DNA from: Anaeromyxobacter oryzae
Lineage (GTDB): Bacteria; Myxococcota; Myxococcia; Myxococcales; Anaeromyxobacteraceae
Direction of reading: 5' to 3'
Assembly: GCF_023169945.1 (NCBI RefSeq)
Contig: NZ_AP025591.1
Coordinates: 4,522,481-4,586,480, forward strand
Length of the DNA stretch: 64,000 nt
Both the position numbers and the translations under genes were made by a program. Position 1 is the first letter of the stretch; every line of letters begins with the position of its first letter. Positions 45,257-54,201 of this stretch are shown here, piece after piece. The notes below the pieces were generated by a model. It was not told where the DNA came from, did not search any database, and saw only the letters and a program-made list of their open reading frames with translations.

Positions 45257-47320
45257 CTAGAACTTCCGCTTGGGCTTGGCAGTGAGGGCCGCCTTGCGGT
45301 GTGCGACCCATTCGCGGTCGCTCGCGGCTGCCCACTTCTTGCGGTTCCGCACGGCCCAGAGACGTTCCGTGCGCTCCCCGATGCGCAGGAACCGCCGCTC
45401 GAAGCGCGCCTTCTTGAGCTCGATCCCGATGCGACCCTCAGTGACACGGCCCGAGTCCATCGGGTCGTACGCGTTCAGGACCTCGGTCGAGGTGAGAAGG
45501 TCGCAACTGTTGGTCAGCGCGCTCGGTTCTTCGGCGTCGTCGGCGATGCGGAGGTCCTGCACCCAGCGCCCCACGTCGCTCTTCGAGTCACGGACCATCT
45601 CCAACTTGGCGGCCGTCATTGGCGCCGCCGCGCGCGGGTCGAAGTCGCCAAGGTCGAGGTTGAGCAGGTATTGGAACAGAGCCGCGGGCCCGCCGCCGAA
45701 CCGCCATGCGCGCAGGTCTTGGACGAACTCGGACGGCAGCTTGCCTGCGGTCACCTCGTGGATGAAGAAGCGCCGGTCGGCGTCCTCGAGGAAGAAAGCG
45801 TCGGGGTGGTTGGACGTGAAGAAGTAATTGGCGCAGGTGTCGATCTCGTACGCAGGCACGAACTTCTCGTTGACCGTCATCTGCTCCTGCACGACGACGT
45901 TCTTCAGCTTGTCGGCGTGCTTCCGGTTGTTGTTCCCGGTGATCTCGTCGCCGTGCACGAACTGCCGGTTCGCCAGCAGGCCGTTGAAGGCGCTCTCCAG
46001 CGTGTCCGTGTTGACGAGGATCGCGTTCGTGCCCTTGCCGTACACGTCACGCAGCAGGTCGCCCGTGAACGACTTCCCGATGCCCTGCACGACGCCCCAG
46101 AACAGGACCGACGTGAAGAGCTTCGTTCCAGGGTGCTGCATCGGGTACGCGCACCACCGCTCGAACCAGACGCGGTGCTCGCGGGAGGCTCCCGTGAAGA
46201 CGTGGTCGAGGAGGCGGTGCCACGGGCGAACGTCACCGGCGCGCGGCTCGACGCCCCAGCCCTGCCACATGTTGAAGCAGCGCTCCGACTCGCCGCGGTG
46301 GCCGATCCGTTCGATGGCGAGTGGTTGGCCGGGAGCGTAGATGAGGCGGTCGAACTCGTTGCGGTGACCCCACTCGAGCCACGCGCGGGCGGTGCTGACC
46401 TCCTTCGTCTTCGCGACGCCGTTGACCTCCCCGAGGTGGCGCTCGAAGCGCCGGTTGGCGTACGCGTGCGTCGCGAACGCGTCGGGCGAGATGACCTTCC
46501 GCTTGCGCTGCACCACGATGACGCCTGGGTCGAACACGTACACAACGTCCGCGTTCATCTCGTGCAGAGCGAGCGCCTCGTCGGGAGCGGTCGCACTCTC
46601 GACGAGGGCGGCGACCGCCTCCGGGCCGTGGGCGACGATCAGATCGTCCAGCCCCTGCTTCCCGCCACCTTCGGCCGGGGTGACCGTAGCCACCCGCACG
46701 CGTGCCCCGCGGTCGAGCAGCGCGCGAGCCAGCTGGTTCTGTGCGCGCAGGACGTCGGGGTTCGTGGCGAGGTCGCTGTCGTAGATGATCGTGACCCGCC
46801 GGTTCGCCCACTCCGCGTGCGCGAGCGTCGGCAGCATGTGTAGGCCGCGGCTCTTCGACCGCCACACGTCCACCCCGCCGAGTCCCAGCGTCGGCAGCCC
46901 GTGGGCGCACGCGCAGGCCGCCTTGAACTCGCCCTCCGTGATGATCAGGTCCACGTTGGGGTCGGTGAGAACCTCGGCCCATGGTCCGTCCAGAAGCGGC
47001 GGCATGTAGACTTCGTTCAGAGTCCCGGCGGGCTGCGCGAACCGCTGCGGCTTCGTCGCCTGCGCGAGGAAGCCGGTCCGCGCCTCGTCGAGGAACCGCA
47101 CCCGGCAGAACTTGGTCGGGGTCCCGTGCTCGTCGAAGTATGGAATGAGGAGGCCCGCCATCGCGGGCGTGATGCCCTTGTCGGCGACCTGCTGCCCGGT
47201 CATGGCGCGCAGCCGCATCCTCTTCGCGTGCTTCTCGGCGAGTCCGCTCGACTCCCACTTCTTGCGAGCGAGCGTCTGGAGATCGGGCTGGGCCCGAACG
47301 ATGGTGGATGATGCGGTCAC
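45257..47320 (-). CDS. P4-type primase-helicase replication protein
   Basis: 687 residues. TOPRIM/DUF3854-like half: acidic motif VDLIITEGEFKAAC, DSD motif IIYDSDLATNP and the GLDDLI segment. The C-terminal half is a superfamily-3 (DUF5906-like) helicase with a Walker A GVVQGIGKSFTGDLL and Walker B FVHGDEI, plus FTSNHPDAF and a basic C-terminus. Such fused primase-helicases drive origin-dependent replication of P4-like satellites and PICIs. Likely acts on the inverted-repeat zone at 49401-49661. Confidence 0.88.
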   Translation of the reverse strand: MTASSTIVRAQPDLQTLARKKWESSGLAEKHAKRMRLRAMTGQQVADKGITPAMAGLLIPYFDEHGTPTKFCRVRFLDEARTGFLAQATKPQRFAQPAGTLNEVYMPPLLDGPWAEVLTDPNVDLIITEGEFKAACACAHGLPTLGLGGVDVWRSKSRGLHMLPTLAHAEWANRRVTIIYDSDLATNPDVLRAQNQLARALLDRGARVRVATVTPAEGGGKQGLDDLIVAHGPEAVAALVESATAPDEALALHEMNADVVYVFDPGVIVVQRKRKVISPDAFATHAYANRRFERHLGEVNGVAKTKEVSTARAWLEWGHRNEFDRLIYAPGQPLAIERIGHRGESERCFNMWQGWGVEPRAGDVRPWHRLLDHVFTGASREHRVWFERWCAYPMQHPGTKLFTSVLFWGVVQGIGKSFTGDLLRDVYGKGTNAILVNTDTLESAFNGLLANRQFVHGDEITGNNNRKHADKLKNVVVQEQMTVNEKFVPAYEIDTCANYFFTSNHPDAFFLEDADRRFFIHEVTAGKLPSEFVQDLRAWRFGGGPAALFQYLLNLDLGDFDPRAAAPMTAAKLEMVRDSKSDVGRWVQDLRIADDAEEPSALTNSCDLLTSTEVLNAYDPMDSGRVTEGRIGIELKKARFERRFLRIGERTERLWAVRNRKKWAAASDREWVAHRKAALTAKPKRKF

Positions 47321-47386
47321 GTGTTGCTTCCTCCCTCGCCCTCTCTCAGTTGTGGCCCGCGCCCCATCGCGCGAGGCGCCTCGTTG

Positions 47387-47635
47387 CTAGACCTTCACAC
47401 CGGGCAGCAGGTCCGCCGGGGCCAGGTCGAGGTGCGGCGCGAGCCGCACGGCGGTGCGGTAGGTGAAGTCGCCGGCCTCGGCCCGCTGGAGCGTGTTCAG
47501 GGCGATGCCCGACATGACCGCGAGCTGCATCTGCGAGAGCGAGAGCGCCGCGCGCCGCTCGCGCAGCTTCACCCCCACCTTCACCGCGGGCGCCCTGGAC
47601 GGCCTCTTCTTCGCGTTCGAACCGTTCGTCTCCAT
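47387..47635 (-). CDS. XRE-family HTH regulator of element 2
   Basis: 82 residues. HTH LRERRAALSLSQMQLAVMSGIALNTLQRAEAG, then a short C-terminal helix. Upstream of the primase-helicase in the same direction with a 66-bp gap. Likely an element repressor or regulator (Stl/Cro-like). Confidence 0.75.
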   Translation of the reverse strand: METNGSNAKKRPSRAPAVKVGVKLRERRAALSLSQMQLAVMSGIALNTLQRAEAGDFTYRTAVRLAPHLDLAPADLLPGVKV

Positions 47636-47868
47636 TGCGTCTCCTCCGTCGGTGCGCGGCAGCGCACGTTACGTGAAACCCTTTTCGACGCGTTCGTGGT
47701 TTCGTGCACGAAATGCGTCGCATGCATCGAGATCGCGCAACGGACACGAGTGGTTGCGGACGTGCGCGTCTGCGGGACGTCGGTCAGAATTGGGCTGTCA
47801 GGGGCCCCATCCCCTGACGACCTCCGGGCCCGGCGCGTACCCTCCCTCGCGCGCCGGGCCTCCTTCGT

Positions 47869-48387
47869 TCAGCCGCCGGCCCTCGCGATGCAGCGCCGCA
47901 CCTGCGCACCCGAGAGCGTTCGGCGGGCGAGGAGCTCCGCGGCGACGGCCTCCACCTCGCGCCAGCGCCGACGCACCAGCACGCGCGACCGCTCCCAAAG
48001 CCACCGCATGTACGCCCGCCGCTCGCCCGCATCCGAGAACTGCTTGTCCAGCCCCGCCGCCCGCGCCGCCGCCTGGAGGTCCAAGCTGCCGCCGTAGTGC
48101 AGGACCGCCTGCGACACGTGCCGGCGCGACCGGCCCAGCGCGAACGGGAGCGGGCGGCCGGCGTGTCGCGCTTCGGCGAGCGGGCCGGCGTACGCGATCA
48201 GGATGTCGTCCTCACGCGATGGTGCGTCTTCGCGTTCGACCCTAGCGACCCTGACGGCGCGGAGACCTGGGGCGGGGACGATGGTGGTGGGGACGACGGT
48301 GGCGAGGAGGACCGACGCGCCCAGCCTCTCGGCGACGACGGCGTGGCCAGCCTCATGGTGGGCGACGCGGGCGAGCGGCGGGGGCAT
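47869..48387 (-). CDS. lone M41-like (FtsH-type) zinc peptidase
   Basis: 172 residues from MPPPLARVAHHEAGHAV. H11-E12-A-G-H15 (HHEAGHAVVAERLG) is the FtsH-type zinc motif, but the AAA ATPase, membrane and ring parts of FtsH are missing. Seen in some phages and mobile elements as a stand-alone domain; the target is unknown, perhaps host or phage repressor proteins. Start 2 bp from the upstream gene's stop. Confidence 0.65.
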   Translation of the reverse strand: MPPPLARVAHHEAGHAVVAERLGASVLLATVVPTTIVPAPGLRAVRVARVEREDAPSREDDILIAYAGPLAEARHAGRPLPFALGRSRRHVSQAVLHYGGSLDLQAAARAAGLDKQFSDAGERRAYMRWLWERSRVLVRRRWREVEAVAAELLARRTLSGAQVRRCIARAGG

Positions 48388-48389
48388 GG

Positions 48390-48779
48390 CTACGCGTCGG
48401 TGATGGTGAGCGTCGCGTTGACGGACGCGACGTGCTCGGTGATCTCGCGCACCCAGTGCGCGAAGATGCCCTTGAGCCCACACGCCACGGCGAGCGTAAG
48501 GATCAGGTCGTGGGTGATCCTTGGCGACGCCGGGTCGGTGAGCCACGCCAGGAACAGCCGCTCGATCTTCGGCTCGTACTCGCGCCGCGCGTCCTCGACG
48601 ATGTAGTCGCCGTGCTCGTGCATCACGCCACAGAGCGCCTCGACGCACAGATCCGACGTGCTCATCTTCGCGTACCGCGTGTCGAGGTCCTTGGTGAACT
48701 CCTCCCCGGCGAGGTAGGTCAGGATCGCCTTCAGCCGCTCCTCCGGGGTCCGCGTGCTCTCGTCGCTGCCCATGTTCAT
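48390..48779 (-). CDS. hypothetical element-2 protein
   Basis: 129 residues from MNMGSDESTR (the frame opens further upstream). Predicted all-helical with an acidic N-terminus and mixed hydrophobic helices (ITHDLILTLAVACGLKGIFAHWV). No family recognised. First gene of the leftward operon that begins beside the inverted-repeat zone. Confidence 0.5.
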   Translation of the reverse strand: MNMGSDESTRTPEERLKAILTYLAGEEFTKDLDTRYAKMSTSDLCVEALCGVMHEHGDYIVEDARREYEPKIERLFLAWLTDPASPRITHDLILTLAVACGLKGIFAHWVREITEHVASVNATLTITDA

Positions 48780-50024
48780 CTCCGCAACGGAAGCACTGAG
48801 TCGCCCGGCCGATGAGTGCGGTGGACCTAGACCATCGCGCTCGCGGCCTGCCGGCATTCGCCTCCGTTCGTGCGGGCACCATGGATCGGGTTTGTCGATC
48901 CTGTCGCGAGTAGCGCCGGCTCGTGCGTACGATTTGTCCGCACGGATCGTGCATTCGTAAGGATCTCGATCTGTTATGCGGCGTCTGGATAAATGGCTAA
49001 CGCCTGAAGCGGCATGGCTGGGCCCTTTCGCGGCCGAAGCGCCGAGCCCCGCGTCCCTCCTGTCAAGGCCGCGTCGCCGCCCGCGTCCGAATCCGGAGCG
49101 CGTCGCGCGTCGAGCCGCGAACGAGGCCCGTGCTCGCGACGTGGTTCGTCCGCGCTAGCAGCGGTCGGCGCTCCGTCCCAGTCCTGAGCGCGGAGCGCGT
49201 CGCGCTTCGGCCCACGGCGACACGCGTACGCGTTGCGGGAACTAGGAACGAGACACGAGGCGCTCAGCGCTTCGGCGCGTGGGCGCCGATGCCATGCGCT
49301 CGGCGCTCCGACGGCTGCGGTGGACGGCAGGAAGTGAACGCGTGGCTTTCGGCGCTCCGCTCTTCAGCGTGGCGCTACCGACGCGGGCGGGGGTCATCAC
49401 CCGTTACGGGTGTTTCGGGTCGTTTTGGCAAGCCGTAACACCGTAACAGCCAGTAAGGCCGAGGGTTTGAGCTCGTACTGTTACGCTGTTACGGGTTTGC
49501 GTCGAATCGCGGGGTGGGAGAGAGCGCGGGGTGGTGGCCGCGCGCGGCCCCAGGTGGACCACGGCAACCCGTAACAGCGAAACATACGGCCGCAATTACT
49601 CGTAGTCACTGCGTGTTACGGTGTTACGGGTGCTCTGGCGACCCGAAACACCCGTAAACGGCAAGGTCTCAGCACGACTGCGGTTGCGCAGACCGGCACC
49701 GCGTTCGGGCGCTACTCGCCGCGCCAGCGCCACCCGGCGGCAGCCCGTGAGCACCGGGCGTCCTCGTCGACGACGACGTGAACGACGACGCCGGCCCACG
49801 ACAACGCGCGAGCACCCCGGGGCGGCTCGATTTCTACAAGCAGTGCGCCAGGACCCGCGCGCCGCACGAAAGAATGTGAGGGCAACCGTGGGATTCCGGC
49901 TGTAACCCGACGCCACCCCTCCTCCTACCGCCGGCTTCGGTGTTCTCCCGCGCCCTCGCGGGCGCTTTCCTGCGGTACCCGCACCAAGCGTGCGCGTAGC
50001 CCGGTCACGGTCGAAGATGGCCCC
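48780..50024. other. 1.2-kb gene-free divergent zone of element 2
   Basis: Between the leftward regulatory/replication genes and the rightward packaging/head genes. Apart from the nested inverted repeats at 49401-49661 it contains no convincing gene. Several related 'GGCGCTCCG'-type repeats occur between 49150 and 49360. This is the likely origin of replication and promoter region for both arms. Confidence 0.5.
49401..49661. repeat. nested long inverted repeats with TGTTACGG-type sites, origin candidate
   Basis: Outer arms 49401-49449 and 49613-49661 are near-perfect inverted copies of about 49 bp. Shared blocks: CGTTACGGGTGTTTCGGGTC (with one extra T in the right arm) and CCGTAACACCGTAACA. 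Inner arms 49475-49501 and 49562-49587 pair likewise around TGTTACGGGTTTGC-like sequence. The unit TGTTACGG/CCGTAACA therefore occurs many times in both orientations. Confidence 0.75.
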
Positions 50025-50291
50025 ATGCGCCACGACGACCGCATCCGCCTCGCCAAGACCGCACCGCCCGACGGCATGTACCCCGGCGCTGCTCGCATGT
50101 GGCGCCGTTTGGCCCCGCTCGTCGACGCGACCGGCCTCGTGATCCGCCCGGTGCACGCGGTGTTCGCATTCCGGGCCCTCTGCGAGAACGTCGCCGTCCA
50201 TCGCGCGGCGGGCCTTCCGGTGAACGACGAGGCCGGCTGGCTCCGCACCTTCGGCCTGACGGTGCAGGACGTCGAGCGCGCCCTGAGGTGA
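50025..50291 (+). CDS. small element-2 protein, first rightward gene
   Basis: 88 residues (MRHDDRIRLAKTAPPDGMYPG...), helical with basic N-terminus; ends DVERALR. No family recognised. The next ATG follows after 5 bp. It could be a DNA-binding partner of TerS; only position supports this. Confidence 0.45.
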   Translation: MRHDDRIRLAKTAPPDGMYPGAARMWRRLAPLVDATGLVIRPVHAVFAFRALCENVAVHRAAGLPVNDEAGWLRTFGLTVQDVERALR

Positions 50292-50296
50292 CCGCA

Positions 50297-50719
50297 ATGC
50301 CCACCCGAGTCCCGTCCCGAGTGAAGAAGCTGCGCGGCACCTACCGCGCTGATCGCTCCTCCCGCAACGAGCCCACTCCGGCCGCCTCGCGCGTCCCGCC
50401 GCCTCCGACCGGCGAGAGCGCCGCCTTCAAGCGCAACTGGCGCGAGCTCGCCCGCCAGGTCGACGCGCTGAGCGTGTTCACGGAAACGGACTACACGGCC
50501 TTCCGTCTCCTCGTGCGCGCCGTCACGCTGATCGATGACCTGCCGCCGCTCGCGCCGCCCTCGGCCGTCGCGCGTCTGGTGCAGAACGCCTCCGGGATGC
50601 TCTCCCGGTTCGGCCTCGACCCCGCGAGCCGCGGGCGTGTCGAGTCCGTGAAGCCCGCCACAGGCGCGCTGGACCCCGACGACGAGTTCGCCGAGCCCGG
50701 CCTCCGCGTCGTGAAGTAG
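50297..50719 (+). CDS. terS: P27-family terminase small subunit
   Basis: 140 residues. The N-terminal KKLRGTYRADRSSRNEP then a helical core (FKRNWRELARQVDALSVFTETDYTAFRLLVRAV) is the P27-type TerS layout. It recognises the packaging site and loads the large terminase. No TerL is present in the element, so packaging would need a helper's TerL. Confidence 0.78.
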   Translation: MPTRVPSRVKKLRGTYRADRSSRNEPTPAASRVPPPPTGESAAFKRNWRELARQVDALSVFTETDYTAFRLLVRAVTLIDDLPPLAPPSAVARLVQNASGMLSRFGLDPASRGRVESVKPATGALDPDDEFAEPGLRVVK

Positions 50720-51045
50720 CCACCGCCGAGCGGCGCTCGCGCAAGTCCTCGTTCGCCCTCCGCGTTCGCGTCCGCCGAATCGCGCAAGCACTAATAGTGC
50801 GCGTTTCCGAAGCATCGGAAATGCTGGGGTCAGCAGTGAGCGACGAGGCGCACGGTGCAGTTCCGAGATCGATCGACGGCGCGAGGTGCGGGGAGGCCCC
50901 ATCAGCCCAACCCGGCACGTGCTGGCCTCGCGCCGACCGGATCGGACGCACCGAGCCCCACCTCGCTCGCTGCGTCCGGGGCCCGGCTCCGGCTCCTCCA
51001 GGTCCCGGGGGCCGGGCTCCACTCCTCCCAACGCGAGGTGATCCC
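50720..51045. other. gap upstream of scaffold-like gene, no gene seen
   Basis: 326 bases. The frame from 50797 is open but Pro/Arg-rich and without plausible protein sequence; it is more likely leader. AGGTG lies before the GTG at 51046. Confidence 0.35.
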
Positions 51046-51585
51046 GTGACGTCCGAGCAGGCCAAGCAGGAAGTGGTGAAGGCGGAGCAGGCGCAGGCCG
51101 CCGCGGCTCAGGCCGTGAAGGAGGCGCAGGCCGCCGAAACGACAGTCCGCGACCAGATCGGCCAGGCCGCCTACGAGAACCGAATCGCGGACGTCGACTC
51201 GCTCAAGGCGAAGCTGCCCGCTGCAGAGGCTCGGACTCGTCTCGCCACGCTCGACGCGCGCCGTGCCGCCGACGCGCTTGCGCACGCGAAGGCCGTCCTC
51301 GGCCACATGACGAAGTTCAAGAAGCACTTCGACGAGCTCGCGGAGCGCGCCCGCCGCGTCGCGTCCATCGACGCCGAGCTCCGTGTCATCGCTGCCGAGG
51401 CGCACGCAGGCATCCTGGCGAAGCTGGAGGAGCGTCAAGCCGCGATCGCAGAGGGGCGTGAGGCGTATGCAGGGCTCGACGGGCCGGCGCGCACCGCCGT
51501 CTTCCAGGGTGTCGACCCCATTCCGGCCCTCTCGATGAGCGGCGTGCTGAGCGCGCTGGGCAGCATCAGCCCGGAGGTCCACTGA
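51046..51585 (+). CDS. coiled-coil protein upstream of capsid, scaffold-like
   Basis: 179 residues from GTG (MTSEQAKQEVVKAEQAQAAA...). Long Ala/Glu/Lys/Gln helix over about 1-110, strongly predicted coiled coil; the C-terminus is looser. The stop overlaps the capsid start by one base (TGATG). Position and composition fit a head scaffold; no family match. Confidence 0.55.
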   Translation: MTSEQAKQEVVKAEQAQAAAAQAVKEAQAAETTVRDQIGQAAYENRIADVDSLKAKLPAAEARTRLATLDARRAADALAHAKAVLGHMTKFKKHFDELAERARRVASIDAELRVIAAEAHAGILAKLEERQAAIAEGREAYAGLDGPARTAVFQGVDPIPALSMSGVLSALGSISPEVH

Positions 51586-52910
51586 TGGCGCGACGCCACG
51601 TCATCGTTCGGCGCTCGGAGCACCACGAGGCCGCCGGCGTCCTTGACCCGGCCGCGATCGTCGCCACGTACAACGACTCGATCTGGAGCGAGGCTGTTCG
51701 GCGCCGCGTGCTCGCCGCTGCCGACCGTCGCGCTCGGGCCGGTGCTCGCGAGGTCCGCCGCAAGCCGCGCGCCGCGCTCCGGCCCTCGCCGCACGTCGTC
51801 GCGGCCATCCCCAGCACCACCCCCACCGACCGGCCGGGCGACGCTCGCGCCACGAAGGAGCACACCATGAAGACCGCCTGGAACGGCTCGCTCGCCGCGT
51901 ACGCCGTCGCCGTCCGCAACGCCATCACGAAGAAGGGCCCCGTCGACTCGCGCCTCGGCATCTTCGCCGCCGCGCCCGGCTCGACCATCTCGACAGAGGG
52001 CATCGGCTCCGACGGTGGGTACCTCGTCCCACCCGACGTGCGCCGCGCCGTCGTCGACGTGGTGCTCGGCGAGACGAGCCTGCTCGCGCTCACCGACCGC
52101 AACCCGACGAAGTCCAACAGCGTGCTGCTCCCGGCCGATGCCGCGCCGTCCTGGTACACGACGGGCCCGCAGCCCGCGATGGATCCGGAGGCCGCCGCGC
52201 TGAAGCAGTCGAAGTTCGCGCTGGAAGGCCGCACGGTGCGCCTGGAGAAGGTCGACATCCTCGTGCCCGTCAGCGACGAGCTCGTGGAGGACGGTGGCGC
52301 CGCGCTGGACGCCTACCTCAAGCAGGCCGTCATCGACCGCCTCGCGTTCCGCGTGAACGACCTGCTCATCAACGGCGCGGGGACCAGCGGCCAGCCTCAA
52401 GGCATCCTGAACTCGCCGGCCCTAGTCGTGCAGACCAAGGAGTCGGGTCAGGCCGCCGGGACCGTCGCGTACGGGAACGTCAGCAAGATGTGGTCGCGCC
52501 TGTACGCGCCCGCTCGCACGCGCGCCGTGTGGCTCTGCCACAGCGACGTGGAGCAGCAGCTGCAGAACGCCACCACGCCGCAGGGCACGCCGGTCATCGT
52601 CTACTGGCCCGAGGACAACGGCGTGGGGCGCATCTTCGGTCGCCCCGTGCTCGTCACCGAGGCCGCGCAGCCGCTCGGCTCGCAGGGTGACCTGATGCTG
52701 GTGGACCCGATGGGCATCTACACCGCCACGCGCGAGGGCGAGGACGACGGGCTTCGGGAGGACTTCTCGATGCACGTCTGGTTCGACTACCAGGTCAGCG
52801 CCTTCCGCTTCACCATGCGGCTCGGGGCGCAGTCGTGGTGGGCGCAGCCGGTAACCCGGTACCGCGGCGGCTCCACCGTCAGCACGCACCTCACCCTCGA
52901 GCCCCGGTAA
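51585..52910 (+). CDS. HK97-type major capsid protein
   Basis: 441 residues. From about residue 95 the HK97 fold is recognisable: EGIGSDGGYLVPPDVRRAV, LVEDGGAALDAYLKQAVIDR followed by LAFRVNDLLINGAGTSGQPQG, and the C-terminal MHVWFDYQVSAFRFTMRLGAQ. An internal ATG (MKTAWNGSL, 51867) could also serve as start; residues 1-94 are basic and may be a scaffolding (delta) or extra region. This is the clearest virion gene in the element. Confidence 0.85.
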   Translation: MARRHVIVRRSEHHEAAGVLDPAAIVATYNDSIWSEAVRRRVLAAADRRARAGAREVRRKPRAALRPSPHVVAAIPSTTPTDRPGDARATKEHTMKTAWNGSLAAYAVAVRNAITKKGPVDSRLGIFAAAPGSTISTEGIGSDGGYLVPPDVRRAVVDVVLGETSLLALTDRNPTKSNSVLLPADAAPSWYTTGPQPAMDPEAAALKQSKFALEGRTVRLEKVDILVPVSDELVEDGGAALDAYLKQAVIDRLAFRVNDLLINGAGTSGQPQGILNSPALVVQTKESGQAAGTVAYGNVSKMWSRLYAPARTRAVWLCHSDVEQQLQNATTPQGTPVIVYWPEDNGVGRIFGRPVLVTEAAQPLGSQGDLMLVDPMGIYTATREGEDDGLREDFSMHVWFDYQVSAFRFTMRLGAQSWWAQPVTRYRGGSTVSTHLTLEPR

Positions 52911-52927
52911 CCAGAGGGAGGGCGCTG

Positions 52928-52949
52928 CCGAGCGGCTTCGGTCGCTCGG
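52928..52949 (+). terminator. hairpin after capsid gene
   Basis: CCGAGCG / CGCTCGG, 7-bp perfect stem with an 8-nt loop, 18 bp after the capsid stop. No T-run. Confidence 0.35.
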
Positions 52950-52970
52950 TGCTCGCTTCAGGAGGAGTCC

Positions 52971-53192
52971 ATGCGCGTCACCAAGTGCAGCCGGTGCCGC
53001 TCCCGGCCGCCTCGCCATGGCAAGCACACCTGCGCGGTGTGCGCGGCCCGCGTGGCAGCCCGCCGCCATGAACGTGCAGCTGCCGGCCTCTGCGCCTGTG
53101 GCCAACCAGCGCGCCCGGGGCGGAAGACCTGCGGTCGCCACCTTCAGGTCTGGGCTGTTCGCTCGCCACGTTCGCAGCGCAACGCCGCATGA
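52971..53192 (+). CDS. Cys-rich zinc-knuckle protein
   Basis: 73 residues. Cys pairs CSRCRSR, CAVCAARVAARR, CACGQPARPGRKTCGRH suggest one or two zinc sites. It overlaps the next gene by 4 bp and shares wording with it (CGQPARPGRKTC vs CGRPARPGLKTC), so the pair looks duplicated. Confidence 0.55.
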   Translation: MRVTKCSRCRSRPPRHGKHTCAVCAARVAARRHERAAAGLCACGQPARPGRKTCGRHLQVWAVRSPRSQRNAA

Positions 53193-53677
53193 CCATCTGT
53201 CGCTGCGGCCGGCCAGCGAGGCCCGGCCTCAAGACCTGCGCTCGCTGCGCCCGGCGCGTCGCCGCACGGGCGGAGCGGATGACGGTCGCGGGCCTCTGCG
53301 TGCGGTGCGGGGAGCGCCCCGTCTGGCACGGGCGCGAGTGCTTCGTCTGCGCGGAGTGGCGGCGAGCTCGCCAGCGCGAGTGGTGGAGCGCGCGGCACGG
53401 GACGCGCAAGCGCGCTCAGCCCCGCCGCGCCGTGCGCGAGCAGGAGGAACCCGTGGCCGCCCCGACCCCACCTCGCGCGCCGTGCCGGTGCCGCGGGCTC
53501 CTCCGCTCCGACGGGAGCCGCTGGTCATGCCAGACGTGCGGGCGCGTCGTTCCGACGCTCGCGGCCTCGTGGGACCAGTACCGCCCGGGCGCCATCCGGT
53601 GCGCCACCCACGGGTCGCTCCCGCACACCGCCGCGGCGTGCCCGCTCTGCCTGCGCGCTGCGCGCGCAGCCTATTAA
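53189..53677 (+). CDS. larger Cys-rich multi-zinc protein
   Basis: 162 residues with at least six CxxC or CxC pairs (CRCGRPARPGLKTCARC, CVRCGERP, CFVC, CRCRG, CQTCG, CPLC). It contains a diverged copy of the preceding protein. Probably nucleic-acid binding. Ends next to the convergent SieB-like gene. Confidence 0.55.
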   Translation: MTICRCGRPARPGLKTCARCARRVAARAERMTVAGLCVRCGERPVWHGRECFVCAEWRRARQREWWSARHGTRKRAQPRRAVREQEEPVAAPTPPRAPCRCRGLLRSDGSRWSCQTCGRVVPTLAASWDQYRPGAIRCATHGSLPHTAAACPLCLRAARAAY

Positions 53678-54201
53678 TTCGAGTCGATCTCCCTCGGAGC
53701 AGCCGCGCCCTCGAGAAGGTGGGGGTTCCTTTTCAGGTGCAGACGAAGCCAGGGAATGATGGCGAATCCAAGGCCCTCAGCCATGTCGAAGCGCGAAAAC
53801 CTGTGGATAAGCCCTAGCGACTCCAGACTCTCCGCCACTGCATCGGTGAACTCAAAGTTGAGCACCGCGACATCGTCGTCGAGAAATCGCTTCAAGAGCG
53901 CCTTCTGGTCCGGGCCGAGGTAGCGAAGGTTCTGCCTGTCGCGCCAGCGAAGTAGCAGCACCTGGCCCTCCCGCCCGAGATACGTCAGGAGCCGTGAGAG
54001 CAGCATCGCGAGCGCCACGATGAAAGCGGCGCCGAAGTGCGCACGATGCGTGACTCGAAGGCTATCCACGCCCATCGCCCCGGCCAGACCTGACGGAGCG
54101 AAGAGAGCCGCGCCGCTCGCGAGCGCGAGCGCCAACCAGATCTGCGCCGGCACCTTACGGATGTCGAAGAACTTGGGCAGGTCGGTCCAGGCGAACGCCA
54201 T
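53674..54201 (-). CDS. sieB: SieB-like superinfection-exclusion membrane protein
   Basis: 175 residues from MAFAWTDLPKFFDIRKVPAQ. The FFDIRKVPAQIWLALALASG segment and a second hydrophobic helix (FGAAFIVALAMLLSRLLTYL) match the SieB family layout: two N-terminal transmembrane helices and a cytoplasmic domain. SieB blocks growth of some superinfecting phages. The family call is from pattern, not a search. Divergent from the histone-like gene. Confidence 0.65.
   Translation of the reverse strand: MAFAWTDLPKFFDIRKVPAQIWLALALASGAALFAPSGLAGAMGVDSLRVTHRAHFGAAFIVALAMLLSRLLTYLGREGQVLLLRWRDRQNLRYLGPDQKALLKRFLDDDVAVLNFEFTDAVAESLESLGLIHRFSRFDMAEGLGFAIIPWLRLHLKRNPHLLEGAAAPREIDSN

Noticed and set aside
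48960..49400. A small gene in the gene-free divergent zone of element 2
   Set aside because: The open frames are short, Arg-rich and without ribosome sites; the repeats are a better explanation of the DNA.
50797..51045. N-terminal extension of the scaffold-like gene
   Set aside because: The sequence before the GTG at 51046 is Pro/Gly/Arg-rich and not helical like the rest; a good ribosome site stands before the GTG.
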